The notes: a model not told the origin generated them from the letters alone. DNA of 64,000 bases from Blastomonas natatoria (GCF_003201955.1 NZ_QJJM01000010.1:103217-167216), one strand, 5' to 3'; positions 34,282-44,871 are shown, counted from the first letter of the stretch. Program-made: numbers and translations.

Positions 34282-35346
34282 TCACTGTCCGAGCAGACCG
34301 GCGATCCGCCCTGCCGCCGGTTGCCAGGCCAGGCCGCTCTCGCCAAGCCAGGCATCGTCATAATAGCTGGTGTGGTAGCGATCGCCGCCATCGCACAGCA
34401 AGGTGACCACGCTGCCCTCGGTGCCCGATGCCGCCATCTCCTCGATCAGCGCGGCGCAGGCGACCAGATTGGTGCCGGTCGATCCGCCGACGCGGCGACC
34501 CAGCCGGTCGGACAGCGCGCGCATCGCGCCGATGCTGTCGCCATCGTCGACCGCGATCATCCGGTCGATCACGCCAGGGATAAAGCTCGGCTCCACCCGG
34601 GGCCGCCCGATGCCCTCGATCCTGCTGGCACAGCCTTCGGGCAGCGAGGTCGCATCGCGATCGTGAAAATGCTGATGGAACACCGAATGCACCGGATCTG
34701 CGACGCACAGCCGGGTGGCATAGCGCTGATAGCGCAGATAGCGGCCGATCGTCGCCGAGGTGCCGCCGGTTCCCGCGCCGCAGACGATCCATTCGGGTTC
34801 AGGATATTCCTCTTCGGCCATTTGCGCGAAGATGCTTTCGGCGATATTGTTGTTCCCGCGCCAGTCGGTCGCGCGCTCTGCATAGGTGAACTGGTCGAGA
34901 TAATGGCCGCCGGTCTCCGCCGCCAACCGGTGCGCGACGTCATACACGGTGCGCGGATCGTCGACCTTGTGGATCTCGCCGCCCTGAAAGCGGATGGCAT
35001 CCAGCTTGGCGGGCGCGGTCGTCGCAGGCACCACCGCGATGAAGCGCAGCCCCAGCATCCGCGCGAAATAGGCCTCGCTCACCGCCGTCGAGCCCGAGGA
35101 GGCCTCGATCACGCAGGTCTCCGGCCCGATCCATTCGTTGCACAAGGCATAGAGGAACAGCGATCGCGCCAGCCGGTGCTTGAGGCTGCCGGTCGGGTGC
35201 GAGCTTTCGTCCTTCAGATACAGCGTTATGCCGGGATAGCGCGGCAGATCGAGCCGGATCAGATGCGTGTCGGCCGAACGGTTGTAATCCGCCTCGATCC
35301 GGCGGATCGCATCATTGAGCCAGCCGCGCGGGCACAGCTCGCTCAT
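34282..35346 (-). CDS. PLP-dependent cysteine synthase-family enzyme (Cds1-like)
   Basis: A 354-residue fold-type II PLP enzyme. The Schiff-base lysine is Lys56 in [13 protein letters not shown], the phosphate-binding glycine loop is [15 protein letters not shown], and [20 protein letters not shown] contacts the substrate. The sequence resembles mycobacterial Cds1, an L-cysteine desulfhydrase producing sulfide, more than biosynthetic CysK. It overlaps the oligopeptidase gene by four bases (ATGA), linking peptide breakdown with amino-acid catabolism. Confidence 0.82.
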   Translation of the reverse strand: MSELCPRGWLNDAIRRIEADYNRSADTHLIRLDLPRYPGITLYLKDESSHPTGSLKHRLARSLFLYALCNEWIGPETCVIEASSGSTAVSEAYFARMLGLRFIAVVPATTAPAKLDAIRFQGGEIHKVDDPRTVYDVAHRLAAETGGHYLDQFTYAERATDWRGNNNIAESIFAQMAEEEYPEPEWIVCGAGTGGTSATIGRYLRYQRYATRLCVADPVHSVFHQHFHDRDATSLPEGCASRIEGIGRPRVEPSFIPGVIDRMIAVDDGDSIGAMRALSDRLGRRVGGSTGTNLVACAALIEEMAASGTEGSVVTLLCDGGDRYHTSYYDDAWLGESGLAWQPAAGRIAGLLGQ

Positions 35347-37385
35347 CCTTGCGCGTCCGCCAGCCCGTGGCGCACCAGCATCGCGCGCGGATCGGGGTCA
35401 CGCCCCCGGAACGCGCGGAAGCTCTCCGCCGCCGGCCGGGTCGCACCGCGCGCGAGCACTTCGGCTCGGAAACGATCGCCGGTCGCCCGGTCGAGCAGCC
35501 CGGCCTCGACGAACGCCATGAAGCCATCGGCGGCGAGCAGTTCGGCCCAGAGATAGCTGTAATAGCCCGAGGCATAGCCGCCCGCGAAGATATGGCTGAA
35601 GGCGTGCGGGAAGCGGTGCCATTCGGGCGGGCGGATCACCGCCACCTCGTCGCGCGCCGCCTCGATCACCTCCACCGGATCGCTGCCCATGGTGCCCAGG
35701 TGCAGCAGCATGTCGAAAAGTGCGAATTCGATCTGGCGGATCAGGAACAGTCCCGCCTGAAAATGGCGCGCGCGCAGCAGCCGGTCGAACAGATCGTCGG
35801 GCAGCGGTTCGCCGGTCCTGTAGTGACCCGACATGGCGGTGAGCACCTGACGGTCCCAGGCAAAATCCTCCATCAGCTGGCTGGGCAGTTCCACCGCATC
35901 CCATTCGAACCCGGTCGTTCCGGCGATGCTGGGGCGGTTGACCTCGGTCAGCAGCAGGTGAAGACAATGGCCGGTCTCGTGCAGCAGCGTGCCGACATCC
36001 GAATGGCTGAGCAGCGATGGCGCATCAGGGCCTGCGGGCGAGAAGTTGCACACCATATAGGCGACGGGCAGCTGGGCATGGTCGCCATCGTTGCGGCGCG
36101 GGCGTGCCTCGCCCATCCACGCGCCGCCGCGCTTGCCGGGCCGGGCGAACAGATCGAGATACAGGCCAGCGACCGCCTGGCCGCTTTCGTCCATGACATC
36201 GTAGAAGCGCGCATCTGCATGGTAGAGCGACGCATCGCCGCGCTGCTGCAGCCGGATGCCAAACAGCTGCTCGAGGAGCATCTGCCAGCCCTGCATCACC
36301 TTCTCGACCGGAAAATAGCAGCGCACTTCGGCCTCATCGACGGCATAGAGCGCCTGGCGCAGCCGGTTGGAGGCAAAGCCGACATCCCAGGGCTGCAGAT
36401 CGGCAATGCCGAGCCTTTCGGCGGCAAATGCTCTGAGCTCATCAAGATCGCGCTGTGCCGCCGGCTTGGCGCGCGCCGCAAGATCGCGCAGGAAGCCGAG
36501 CACAGAAGCCCCGTCCGAAGCCATCTTGGTCGTGAGCGACCATTCGACCGGATCGGCAAAGCCCAGCAATTTCGCCGCCTCTCGCCGCAATTCGAGGATG
36601 CGCGCGATGCGAGCCGAGTTGTCGAACTGTCCGGCGTGCGGTCCCTGGTCGGAAGCGCGCGTACCAAAGGCCTGATAGACCCGCGCGCGCAGATCGCGAT
36701 TTTCGGCAAAAGTCAGGATCGCATTGACCGAAGGCGCCTGCAGCGTCACGCGCCAGCCGGTCTGCCCCTTGGCCTCGGCGGCGGCAGCGAACATCGCCTT
36801 GTCGGTGTCCGATACGCCTGCCAGCTCCGCTTCGTCGGTGATCAGCTCTTCCCAGGCATCGGTGGCATCGAGCACCGCGCTGCCGAATTCGTTCGACAGC
36901 GTCGCGAGTTCGACCGAAACCGCCTTGAACCGCTCGCGCGCCGCCTCGTCCAGCGCCACACCCGAGAGGCGGAAATCGCGCAGTGCGTGCTCGACCGCGA
37001 CCCGGTCGGCCTGAGGCAAGGCGGCGAATTCGGGCGTCGCCGCCAGCGCCTCGAACACCTCGTAGAGGTCGCGGTTCTGGCCGACCATGATGCTGTTGGT
37101 GACCAGCCGCTGCTCACCCTGCTGATAGGCAGCGCGCAGCTCGGGGCTGTCGGCCACCGCATGGAGGTGCGAGACCGCCGCCCAGATGGCACCGAGTTCG
37201 GCCTCCGCGCGCTCGAACGGCAACCAGGCCTGGGCGAAGGTCGCAGGCTTGTCGCGCACCAGCGTTTCGATGGTTGCAGCATGGCGGGCCAGCGCCTCGT
37301 CGAGCGCAGGGGCGACATGATCGGCGGTGATTTCGGCAAAGCGCGGCAGCGCGCGCGTATCGAGCAGCGGATTGGTCGTGGTCAT
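35343..37385 (-). CDS. M3-family zinc oligopeptidase (oligopeptidase A/PrlC type)
   Basis: A 680-residue cytoplasmic metallopeptidase that cuts short peptides. The zinc motif is H469-E-T-G-H473 in [13 protein letters not shown], with the third ligand expected about 25 residues later in [19 protein letters not shown]. The N-terminus [20 protein letters not shown] matches oligopeptidase A and Dcp. Oligopeptidase A and peptidyl-dipeptidase Dcp cannot be separated here with certainty. No signal peptide is visible. Confidence 0.9.
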   Translation of the reverse strand: MTTTNPLLDTRALPRFAEITADHVAPALDEALARHAATIETLVRDKPATFAQAWLPFERAEAELGAIWAAVSHLHAVADSPELRAAYQQGEQRLVTNSIMVGQNRDLYEVFEALAATPEFAALPQADRVAVEHALRDFRLSGVALDEAARERFKAVSVELATLSNEFGSAVLDATDAWEELITDEAELAGVSDTDKAMFAAAAEAKGQTGWRVTLQAPSVNAILTFAENRDLRARVYQAFGTRASDQGPHAGQFDNSARIARILELRREAAKLLGFADPVEWSLTTKMASDGASVLGFLRDLAARAKPAAQRDLDELRAFAAERLGIADLQPWDVGFASNRLRQALYAVDEAEVRCYFPVEKVMQGWQMLLEQLFGIRLQQRGDASLYHADARFYDVMDESGQAVAGLYLDLFARPGKRGGAWMGEARPRRNDGDHAQLPVAYMVCNFSPAGPDAPSLLSHSDVGTLLHETGHCLHLLLTEVNRPSIAGTTGFEWDAVELPSQLMEDFAWDRQVLTAMSGHYRTGEPLPDDLFDRLLRARHFQAGLFLIRQIEFALFDMLLHLGTMGSDPVEVIEAARDEVAVIRPPEWHRFPHAFSHIFAGGYASGYYSYLWAELLAADGFMAFVEAGLLDRATGDRFRAEVLARGATRPAAESFRAFRGRDPDPRAMLVRHGLADAQG

Positions 37386-37437
37386 TCCCGCCCTTTAGCC
37401 GAAAATGCCCGGCGGTCAGGCAAAAATCTGCACCAGG

Positions 37438-39510
37438 TCAGCTTCGCCCCTGAAGATTGCGGAGCATGGCTGCAGCCGCTGATCGTTCGGGAAAAGCTCC
37501 CAGGGACAATGAGGCGCGCAGCGCCGCCATCGCCCGGCCCGGCTTGCCCGCCGCTGCATAGGCTTGCGCCAGATGATAGCGCAGCCAGGGGTTGCGCGGT
37601 TGCAGGTCTCGCGCCTTTTCCAGCATTTCCACTGCCAGCATCGGCGTGTCCGCCGCCTCGGTCAGCGCCATGCCGCGCACATGCGCGACCAGCGGACTGG
37701 CCGGCTGGACCCGATAGGCAAGCCGCGAATCGTGGGCAGCCATCGTGGCATCGCCCGCGCGCAGCCGCGCCAGCGCCAGATCGGTGAGCAGCATCGGCTG
37801 GCTGCTGCCCAGCTGCGCGTGCAGCGCGGTCAGCATCGCCACCGCCCCCGGCCAGTCGCCCCGGTCGATATAGGCATTGGCGAGAAGGCGGATGCCGCCG
37901 GTATTGGCCGGACTCATGTCGACGAAACTTTCGAGCAACGCATCCGATTCGCGCACCCGGCCCAGCTCGCGCAGCACCAGCGACAGGCGGCGGACCACGG
38001 GTTCGGCCAGACGGATGCGCGCGGCGCGTTCGTAATAAGGCAGCGCTCCAGCGGCATTGCCCGAGGCATAGAGCACATCGCCCTGCAGCATCTGCGCGTC
38101 GGGCACGCCCGGATTGGCCTCGGCGAGCGGCCTGGCGAATTCGCTGGCCAGCACAAAATCACCGCGCGCCACCAGCATGCGGACATAGGGGATGACCGCG
38201 CGGGCATCGCGCGGCGCGGCGCGCGCCGCGTCGGCAAGCAGCCAGGGTTCATCGTCCTGATCGAGCCGGAGCAGCGGGGCGGAGTCGGGAACCGCGGCGC
38301 GCGCCAGATATTCGAGCGCAGCGTCACGCTCGCCCATCGCTTCGAGCGAGCGTCCGACCAGGGTCAGCAGATAGGCGCTCGCGCCTGCCCGGTTGGCGAT
38401 AGCGCGGAAACGTTCGAGCAGCGCCTCATGCTCGCCCTCGGCATAGAGCGCGCGCGCCAGCAGTTCGGCCGCTCGGCGGTTGTGCGGCTGGGCATCGGCG
38501 AGCTTTTCGAACCGATCGATCGCCTGGCGGTAATTGCCGAGTTCGAACTCCACCACGCCTTCGACCTGCATGGCGGCAGGCACGCGATCAAGCGCGCCGC
38601 CGGTCTTCTGGATCAGCGTGCGAGCGAGATCATGGCGCCCGGCGCGCGCAGCAAGCACGGCCTGCAGAAAATAGCCGCGCGGATTGTTCGGCTCCAGCGC
38701 GACAATCTGCCGCGCCGCTTTCAGCATGGCGCGCATCCGGCCCATATCGCCCAGCGTCGCGGCATATTCGCCGAGCACCGCAACGTCATTGGGATCGATC
38801 GCCAGCGCGCGCTCGAACCAGGGCAGGGCAGCGGCGAGCCCGGTCTGACTGCGCGTCAGCTCGCCGCGAAGCTGGAGCGCGCGGACATTGCCGGCATCCA
38901 GCCTGACCGCATGATCGGCCGCTTCGAGCCCACCCGCCTGATCCCCCGATGCGGTGCGGAAGCGCGCAATATCGGTCCAGAGCAGGCTGTCATCGGGCGC
39001 GAACTGCAGCGCCCTGTCGAATGCGGCGCGCGCCTCGTCAAACTGCCCCAGCGCCAGATGCGCGCGGCCGAGCGTACGTGCGGCATAGCCCCTGTCCGCA
39101 TCGGCGACCGGCCCCTCGCCCAGCCAGCGGATCGCATCCTCGACCCGGCCCTGCTGCACCAGGGCGTCAGCCATCGGTGCGCGCACCAGTACGCGGTCCG
39201 CGCCGAGTTCGAGCGCGCGTTCGAGTTCGCCTTGCGCGCCATCGGCATCGAACAGGGTCAGGAACACCCGCGCCTGGGCGAGACGCGGTTCGATCAGCCT
39301 GGGTGCGGCCTTGATCGCGTTCATCAGCTCGATCCGCGCAGCGCGATTGTCACCGCTTGCCCGGTAATCGGCAGCCCGCGCCATGGCCTGCCGGGCGGCC
39401 CCCATATCCTCGGCCTGCAGACTTGCGCCGGCTCCGCCCAGCATCAAGCCGCCAGCGACAAGCGCCAGCCACAGCTTCCTGCCAGGACGGGAATCAGCTC
39501 TGGATGTCAT
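37438..39510 (-). CDS. prsT: TPR-repeat protein PrsT (XrtA/PEP-CTERM system)
   Basis: A 690-residue exported protein composed almost entirely of tetratricopeptide repeats after an N-terminal signal sequence (KLWLALVAGGLMLGGAGASLQA). Many repeats are visible, for example GYAARTLGRAHLALGQFDEARAAFDRAL near residue 130 and WLRYHLAQAYAAAGKPGRAMAALRASL near the end. Position immediately after prsR and prsK identifies it as PrsT, a putative assembly or secretion factor for exopolysaccharide and PEP-CTERM proteins. The ATG at 39510 overlaps the prsR stop by 17 bases. Confidence 0.8.
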   Translation of the reverse strand: MTSRADSRPGRKLWLALVAGGLMLGGAGASLQAEDMGAARQAMARAADYRASGDNRAARIELMNAIKAAPRLIEPRLAQARVFLTLFDADGAQGELERALELGADRVLVRAPMADALVQQGRVEDAIRWLGEGPVADADRGYAARTLGRAHLALGQFDEARAAFDRALQFAPDDSLLWTDIARFRTASGDQAGGLEAADHAVRLDAGNVRALQLRGELTRSQTGLAAALPWFERALAIDPNDVAVLGEYAATLGDMGRMRAMLKAARQIVALEPNNPRGYFLQAVLAARAGRHDLARTLIQKTGGALDRVPAAMQVEGVVEFELGNYRQAIDRFEKLADAQPHNRRAAELLARALYAEGEHEALLERFRAIANRAGASAYLLTLVGRSLEAMGERDAALEYLARAAVPDSAPLLRLDQDDEPWLLADAARAAPRDARAVIPYVRMLVARGDFVLASEFARPLAEANPGVPDAQMLQGDVLYASGNAAGALPYYERAARIRLAEPVVRRLSLVLRELGRVRESDALLESFVDMSPANTGGIRLLANAYIDRGDWPGAVAMLTALHAQLGSSQPMLLTDLALARLRAGDATMAAHDSRLAYRVQPASPLVAHVRGMALTEAADTPMLAVEMLEKARDLQPRNPWLRYHLAQAYAAAGKPGRAMAALRASLSLGAFPERSAAAAMLRNLQGRS

Positions 39511-40903
39511 ATTGCCTGAGCAGATCATAGAGCGTCGGGCGGCTGATGCCGAGTAGCTTGGCCGCGCCCGAGATGTTGCCCTCGGTCCGCGCCAGCGCAT
39601 GGCGGATCGCCTTGCGGTCGGCCAGCTCGCGCACCGCCTTCAGGTTCAGAAATTCCGGCGTTTCCGGCTCGGCGCGTTCAAGGTCGAGATCCTCGGCAGT
39701 CACCAGCCGGCTTTCGGCCATGATCACGGCGCGCTTCACCCGGTTTTCCAGCTCGCGCACATTGCCAGGCCAGTGCCAGGCATCGAGCATCTTGAGCGCA
39801 TCGGGGGCAAAGCCCTTGACCGCCGGGTTCATCTCGGCAGCGAAGCGACCGAGAAAATGCTTGGCCAGCAGCACCGCGTCGCCGGGCCGTTCGGCAAGCG
39901 AGGGGATGTGCACCACGATCTCGGCGAGGCGATAGAACAGGTCCTCGCGGAACCGCTCCTCGGCGATCATCTTTTCCAGATTCTGGTGGGTCGCACAGAC
40001 CACGCGGGTATCGACCGGGATCGGGCTGCGCCCGCCGACGCGTTCTATCACGCGTTCCTGCAGGAAGCGCAGCAGCTTGACCTGGAGCGGCAGCGGAATG
40101 TCGCCGACCTCGTCGAGGAACAATGTGCCGCCGGCGGCCTGCTCGATCTTGCCGATGGTCGTCTTGATCGCCCCGGTAAACGCCCCCTTCTCGTGCCCGA
40201 ACAGTTCGGATTCGAGCAGGTTTTCCGGGATTGCTGCGCAGTTGATCGCGATGAATGCGCCGCTGCGGCGGTTGCTCTTCTCGTGCAGGCCGCGCGCGAA
40301 CAGCTCCTTGCCGGTTCCGCTCGCGCCGAGCAGCATCACCGAGACATTGGTATTGGCAACGCGCTCGATCGTCCGTGCCGCTTTCACCATCTGCGCATCG
40401 CCGGTGATCATGCCGCCCAGCACGGTATGATCCTCGCCCGATTTCTGGCTGAGGCGCGCGTTCTCGCGCTCGATCTGCTGGACGTTGAGCGCCCGGCGGA
40501 CGATCAGCGCAAGATCGTCGATCTCGACCGGCTTGCGATAGAAATCATAGGCCCCCTGCGCGATCGCATCGCGCGCGCTCTGCCGCTCGCCATGGCCCGA
40601 CGCAATGATGACCTTGGTATCGGGCTTGAGCCGCAGGATTTCGGCCAGCGTCGCAAAGCCTTCGCTCACCCCGTCGGGATCGGGCGGCAGGCCGAGGTCG
40701 AGCGTGACGACATCGGGCTCCTCATAGCGCAGCAGGTCGATCGCGCTCGCCCGGTCGCCCGCGCACAGCACTTCGAAATCGTCGAACGCCCATTTGAGCT
40801 GACGCTGCAGCCCTGCATCGTCTTCCACCACCAGCAACCGCGGCAGGCGGTTGGCGCCCTTGCCGCCACCGTTCATCGCGGGATTGGGGGTCAGATCGGT
40901 CAT
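39494..40903 (-). CDS. prsR: Sigma-54-dependent response regulator PrsR
   Basis: A 469-residue NtrC-type activator. The receiver domain (LLVVEDD, phospho-acceptor Asp69 in VVTLDLGLP, KPVE switch lysine) is followed by an AAA+ domain with Walker A GASGTGKE, the sigma-54-contact loop GAFTGA and Walker B GGTLFLDEVGD, and a Fis-type HTH at the end (ISGAAKLLGISRPTLYDLLRQY). PrsR is known to switch on PEP-CTERM protein genes through sigma-54 promoters when activated by PrsK. It lies three bases downstream of prsK. Confidence 0.93.
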   Translation of the reverse strand: MTDLTPNPAMNGGGKGANRLPRLLVVEDDAGLQRQLKWAFDDFEVLCAGDRASAIDLLRYEEPDVVTLDLGLPPDPDGVSEGFATLAEILRLKPDTKVIIASGHGERQSARDAIAQGAYDFYRKPVEIDDLALIVRRALNVQQIERENARLSQKSGEDHTVLGGMITGDAQMVKAARTIERVANTNVSVMLLGASGTGKELFARGLHEKSNRRSGAFIAINCAAIPENLLESELFGHEKGAFTGAIKTTIGKIEQAAGGTLFLDEVGDIPLPLQVKLLRFLQERVIERVGGRSPIPVDTRVVCATHQNLEKMIAEERFREDLFYRLAEIVVHIPSLAERPGDAVLLAKHFLGRFAAEMNPAVKGFAPDALKMLDAWHWPGNVRELENRVKRAVIMAESRLVTAEDLDLERAEPETPEFLNLKAVRELADRKAIRHALARTEGNISGAAKLLGISRPTLYDLLRQYDIQS

Positions 40904-40906
40904 TTC

Positions 40907-43024
40907 TCAGGACACCTTTTCAATGGTCTGCGCGGTCGTCACCGGGTCGTCAGATTCGATCCGGGTGGCAAGGGGAAGATGGATGGAGAAGCGGCTGCCC
41001 TCGCCCTCGCGGCTTTCGACCTCGATCCGGCCGTTCATCGCCTCGACCAGCAGCCGCGCCTCATAGGCGCCGATGCCGAAGCCATCGGTCTTGCTGGAGA
41101 TGAAGGGCTTGAACAGCTTGGCACGCACGAACTCGGTCGACATGCCTGCACCATGGTCGACAATCTCGATGACCCCGTACAGACCGTCGCGCGCCATGCT
41201 GACATAGACCGGCGTGTCAGGCGCGCTGGCGTCGATGGCGTTCTGGATCAGATGGCCGAGCACCTGATCGAGCTGAGCCGGATCGGCCATCAGCACCAGC
41301 CTTTGCACGCTGCCCAGAACCACAGGGTGGGCGTGCTGCTTGGTCGCAACAACCGCTCGGACGATGCGTTCGGCATCGATTGCGCGGATGCCCTCGCCAG
41401 CCGAACGGGCATAGCCGGTCAGGCGGCGGATCAGCGTGTTCATCTTGCCGACAGAATTCTGCAGCGTCACGATCATGTCGGCACGAAATTCGGGATTGTC
41501 GGCATGGCGTTCGGCATTGCGCGCGACAAGGCTGAGCTGGCTGACCAGGTTCTTGATGTCGTGCATCACGAATGCCATGCGGCGGTTGAACTCGTCGAAC
41601 TGATCGGCCTCGCGCAATGCTTCCTGGCTGCGCGCCTCGGCGAGATAGCTGGCCAGCTGCCGTCCGACCAGCCGCAGCAGATCGAGATCCTCCCAGTCCA
41701 GTCGCCGCTCGACCAGCGGTCGTGCCAGCACGACCAGTCCGGCCAGCCGATCGAAATGGACCAGCGGCACGATAGCCCAGGCATTGCTCTCCTCAAGAAC
41801 CCATTCGGGGATCGCGCGGCGATCGGTTTCCCGGTCCTGCCCTGACCGCAATGCGTCAAGCTCGACGATTCGCGCCGTTGCCTGGAAATAGCCGTTGGTG
41901 GCAGACGTGCAGGCCTGGGCGGGCACATCGGCTGTTGGCCAGTTGAAGCGTGCCTGCAATTGCATGCGGCCGTTGTCGCCCGGCGCCAGCAGCAGCCCTG
42001 CCGGGCTGTCGCTGATGTCTGCCGCCGCCTTGATCACGCGCTCGTGAAAGGGTGCTGTACCATCGCCGGGCCGTCCGATCGTCTCGGTGAAGCGGATCCA
42101 TTCGGCGCGATAATCATAGCGGTGCTGGAAGAAATGCTTGGTCGCCTTGACCTTGAACCAGGCGCGAAAGCGATCCGAAGGAAGCAGCACCAGGGCGGCC
42201 AGCGACATGCCCAGTACCAGCAGCATCTGGGCACCGGAGGCCAGCGTTCCGCCGAACGCGCGGAGCATCTGCGCCACCGCGATCATCGTCACCAGATAGC
42301 CCAGGATCGCGAACAGCGAGAGCGAGCGATAGGCGATCTTGCGCGACAGGGTGAGTTTCCACCCGCCCGGGCGGTTGGCGGCCAGCGCAAAGAACGGTAC
42401 GATCAGGATCATCAGCACGCCGCGCAGCGCGAGCATGTCAACACTCGGCGTGCCGGCGAGATACCCCATGGTATAGAGATTGAGATCGTAGAGCCACATC
42501 GCCGCGAGGGCGGTCAGCGGAATGCGCAGGCTGGTGCGGGTTTCCGCATCGGCAACGCTGTAGAGATTGTGTGCCAGCACCAGCGCGCCCACCACGAAGA
42601 TCATCCGCAGAAGCATCGCCGTGTCGAACGACAGTTCTCCGAGCCCCTCCCGTGCGGTGAGCATGCCAAGCCAGCTGTCGACTATGGGCTGTACCAGCAG
42701 GATGACCGACAGCACCAGATAGATGGCGGTGACGGTCCGGGGCTGGGCCCTGGCGGAACGAACCATCTGGAACAGAAAAGCCAGCCAGGCGAGATTGCGC
42801 AGCGATTCCGCCAGACCGGAGACCGCCTGTCCCGGTCCCAGCACTGCGACAGCAAAGGCCCACAGACTGGTCGATAGCAGCGCCAGCAGCAGCGCCACGT
42901 CGCCCAGCGATGGACGGGCACCTCGCAGCCGTGCCCAGCGCTGCAACAGCCAGGCGGCCACCAGCAAGGTCAGCGCCGCAGCGCCGGAATGCGCCCAGAG
43001 GCCTATATCGGACCAGTTGGCCAT
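40907..43024 (-). CDS. prsK: Membrane sensor histidine kinase PrsK
   Basis: A 705-residue kinase with about eight to ten N-terminal membrane helices (residues 1-290), a GAF-like domain (about 310-465) and a kinase core. The phospho-acceptor is His488 in FVMHDIKNLVSQLSLVARN, a variant H-box typical of PrsK; the ATPase domain has LGHLIQNAIDAS and DHGAGM, then GFGIGAYEARLLVEAMNG. ATG 43024 is four bases after the sugar-transferase stop; an upstream ATG at 43042 would overlap it. Signal sensed is unknown. Confidence 0.92.
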   Translation of the reverse strand: MANWSDIGLWAHSGAAALTLLVAAWLLQRWARLRGARPSLGDVALLLALLSTSLWAFAVAVLGPGQAVSGLAESLRNLAWLAFLFQMVRSARAQPRTVTAIYLVLSVILLVQPIVDSWLGMLTAREGLGELSFDTAMLLRMIFVVGALVLAHNLYSVADAETRTSLRIPLTALAAMWLYDLNLYTMGYLAGTPSVDMLALRGVLMILIVPFFALAANRPGGWKLTLSRKIAYRSLSLFAILGYLVTMIAVAQMLRAFGGTLASGAQMLLVLGMSLAALVLLPSDRFRAWFKVKATKHFFQHRYDYRAEWIRFTETIGRPGDGTAPFHERVIKAAADISDSPAGLLLAPGDNGRMQLQARFNWPTADVPAQACTSATNGYFQATARIVELDALRSGQDRETDRRAIPEWVLEESNAWAIVPLVHFDRLAGLVVLARPLVERRLDWEDLDLLRLVGRQLASYLAEARSQEALREADQFDEFNRRMAFVMHDIKNLVSQLSLVARNAERHADNPEFRADMIVTLQNSVGKMNTLIRRLTGYARSAGEGIRAIDAERIVRAVVATKQHAHPVVLGSVQRLVLMADPAQLDQVLGHLIQNAIDASAPDTPVYVSMARDGLYGVIEIVDHGAGMSTEFVRAKLFKPFISSKTDGFGIGAYEARLLVEAMNGRIEVESREGEGSRFSIHLPLATRIESDDPVTTAQTIEKVS

Positions 43025-43028
43025 GGCT

Positions 43029-44414
43029 TCACCGCGCACCATCCGGCCACAGCACGACGCGCAACGTCTGCAGGATGATCAGCAGGTCCAGAAAGGGTGT
43101 GTAGTTCTTTGCGTAATAGAGATCATATTCCAGCTTGTGCCGCGCATCCTCGACCGAGGCGCCATAGGGATAGTTGATCTGCGCCCAGCCGGTAATGCCC
43201 GGTTTGACCATGTGCCGCTCGTTATAATAGCGCATCTTGGTTTCCAGATCGGCGACGAATTCAGGCCGTTCGGGACGCGGGCCGACAAAGCTCATGTCGC
43301 CCTTGAGCACGCTCCACGCCTGCGGCAGCTCGTCGATCCGTACCTTGCGGATGAAGCGCCCCAGCCGCGTGACGCGCGGATCGTTTTTCTGCGCCCATTG
43401 CGCGCCATCGACCTCGGCATCGATCCGCATCGAACGCAGCTTGATGATCTCGAACGGCTGGCCGTACAGACCCACCCGCTCCTGCTTGAAAAATGCAGGG
43501 CCCTTGCTGTCGAGCTTCACCAGCAGCGCGAAGAGCAGGATGATCGGCGCGGTCAGCAGCAGCAGGATCGAACTGACGACCAGATCGAACATCCGCTTGG
43601 CGATGGTCGAAATGCGGCGACCTGCAGAGAAACCATCCGAGAAGATCAGCCAGCTGGGATTGACGGTATCAAGATCGACCCGGCCAGTCTCGCGTTCCAG
43701 GAAGGTCGACAGATCGTTGACATGGACCCCCGTGGTCTTGATGCGCAGCAGATCGTTCAGCGGCAGCGCGTTGCGGCGTTCTTCCAGCGCCAGAACCACC
43801 TCGGTCACATTGAGATTCTCGACATGCTTGGCGAGGTTCTTGATCGCATCTCGGTTGATGGCCTCTTCGACCACCAGCGGCCCGTCATTCATCGCCACGA
43901 AGCCGACGAGCACGAACCCGGCATCGGATCGTTCCGACAGGACCTGTACCCGCTGCGCACGCTTGCCCGCACCCAGTACCATCAGGCGCCGCTTGAACGC
44001 GGTTGTGCCGAGCAACCCGCCCAGAATGATGCGATTGGCGATGAGGAAGACGATGGACAGCCCCATCGCGTAGAGGCTGTTCGACCGCCACAATGTGGAT
44101 CCGGGCAGGATGAAATAGGTTACCGACAGGAAGATGACGCCCAGTGAGATCGCCACCAGCAACCGGGCGGCAGCGAAGCGCAGCGACTGCAGGGAATCGG
44201 GTCCGTAGACGCCGACCGCGATCATCGCCATGTGCACCAGAAGCGCGAAGGTGATGATCGGCAGTGGCCGCTGGCTGAGCGGATCGACCTCCATTCCGAT
44301 CTCGTGCGCCCGCCAGACCCAGCCGATTTCCGCAGCCAGACCCAGCAGGGCAAGGTCGAAAAAGCCGAGCAGCAGCACCGCGTGCGGCACATAATGTTTG
44401 AACAGCCTGAACAT
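43029..44414 (-). CDS. XrtA-associated polyprenyl-phosphate sugar transferase
   Basis: A 461-residue initiating glycosyl-1-phosphate transferase for exopolysaccharide. The N-terminal half has four membrane helices and a CoA-binding-like Rossmann domain (RRLMVLGAGKRAQRV), and the C-terminal half is the bacterial sugar transferase domain (KRMFDLVVSSILLLLTAPIILLFALLVKLDSKGPAFFKQERVG, then KLRSMR, VGPRPERPEFV and the final PGITGWAQINYPYGAS). Association with prsK and prsR points to the TIGR03013 type that accompanies the exosortase XrtA. The exosortase itself is not in the window. Confidence 0.9.
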   Translation of the reverse strand: MFRLFKHYVPHAVLLLGFFDLALLGLAAEIGWVWRAHEIGMEVDPLSQRPLPIITFALLVHMAMIAVGVYGPDSLQSLRFAAARLLVAISLGVIFLSVTYFILPGSTLWRSNSLYAMGLSIVFLIANRIILGGLLGTTAFKRRLMVLGAGKRAQRVQVLSERSDAGFVLVGFVAMNDGPLVVEEAINRDAIKNLAKHVENLNVTEVVLALEERRNALPLNDLLRIKTTGVHVNDLSTFLERETGRVDLDTVNPSWLIFSDGFSAGRRISTIAKRMFDLVVSSILLLLTAPIILLFALLVKLDSKGPAFFKQERVGLYGQPFEIIKLRSMRIDAEVDGAQWAQKNDPRVTRLGRFIRKVRIDELPQAWSVLKGDMSFVGPRPERPEFVADLETKMRYYNERHMVKPGITGWAQINYPYGASVEDARHKLEYDLYYAKNYTPFLDLLIILQTLRVVLWPDGAR

Positions 44415-44517
44415 GGGCTGCTGCTATAGCGCGACAAAGGTCAAGTGTCGGTTAATTTTACAGCCATCGCGGCGCCAAAGCGCCGAATTTCCGATGCTCT
44501 GTCAAAGGTTTTTACGC

Positions 44518-44796
44518 TTATTCGCCAATCTTCTGTGCCGCGTCCTGAGCGGCATCGCCCACCTTTTGCGCTGCATCGCCGACCTGGTTCGCAGCGCCGG
44601 CCACAGCATCGGTCCGGACTTCGCCCTGCTGAAGGAATTGCCAGGCGAAGAATCCGCCAACGACCAGGATCAGCAGCAGGATTGCCATCATCATCCCGGA
44701 ACCCCCTCCGGATCGGCGCTCCACAACAGTGGTATGGGTGTGAACGGGCTCATTCGGTCGTTCGGTCACGGTGGTGGTCGTTGCGCTGTCGGTCAT
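44518..44796 (-). CDS. Small single-span membrane protein of unknown function
   Basis: A 92-residue protein: a Thr-rich cytoplasmic head, a Gly linker, one membrane helix (MMMAILLLILVVGGFFAWQFL, about residues 35-55) and an Ala/Gln amphipathic tail with repeated GDAAQK units. No family is recognised. An EcfG-type promoter (44829-44853) lies at the right distance upstream, indicating general-stress induction. A T-rich segment follows the gene. Confidence 0.7.
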   Translation of the reverse strand: MTDSATTTTVTERPNEPVHTHTTVVERRSGGGSGMMMAILLLILVVGGFFAWQFLQQGEVRTDAVAGAANQVGDAAQKVGDAAQDAAQKIGE

Positions 44797-44828
44797 GTCC
44801 TGTCCCGGATTTGTTGATCTGGAACGGA

Positions 44829-44853
44829 TACGTGCCGCCGCGTCACCCGTTCC
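44829..44853 (-). promoter_or_regulatory. EcfG-type (general stress response) promoter
   Basis: On the minus strand GGAAC (44853-44849) and CGTATC (CGTA at 44832-44829) are separated by 16 bases, as expected for EcfG sigma factors. The predicted transcript starts about 25 bases before the ATG at 44796. Confidence 0.6.
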
Positions 44854-44871
44854 CCGCAGACCGGAAAGGCG

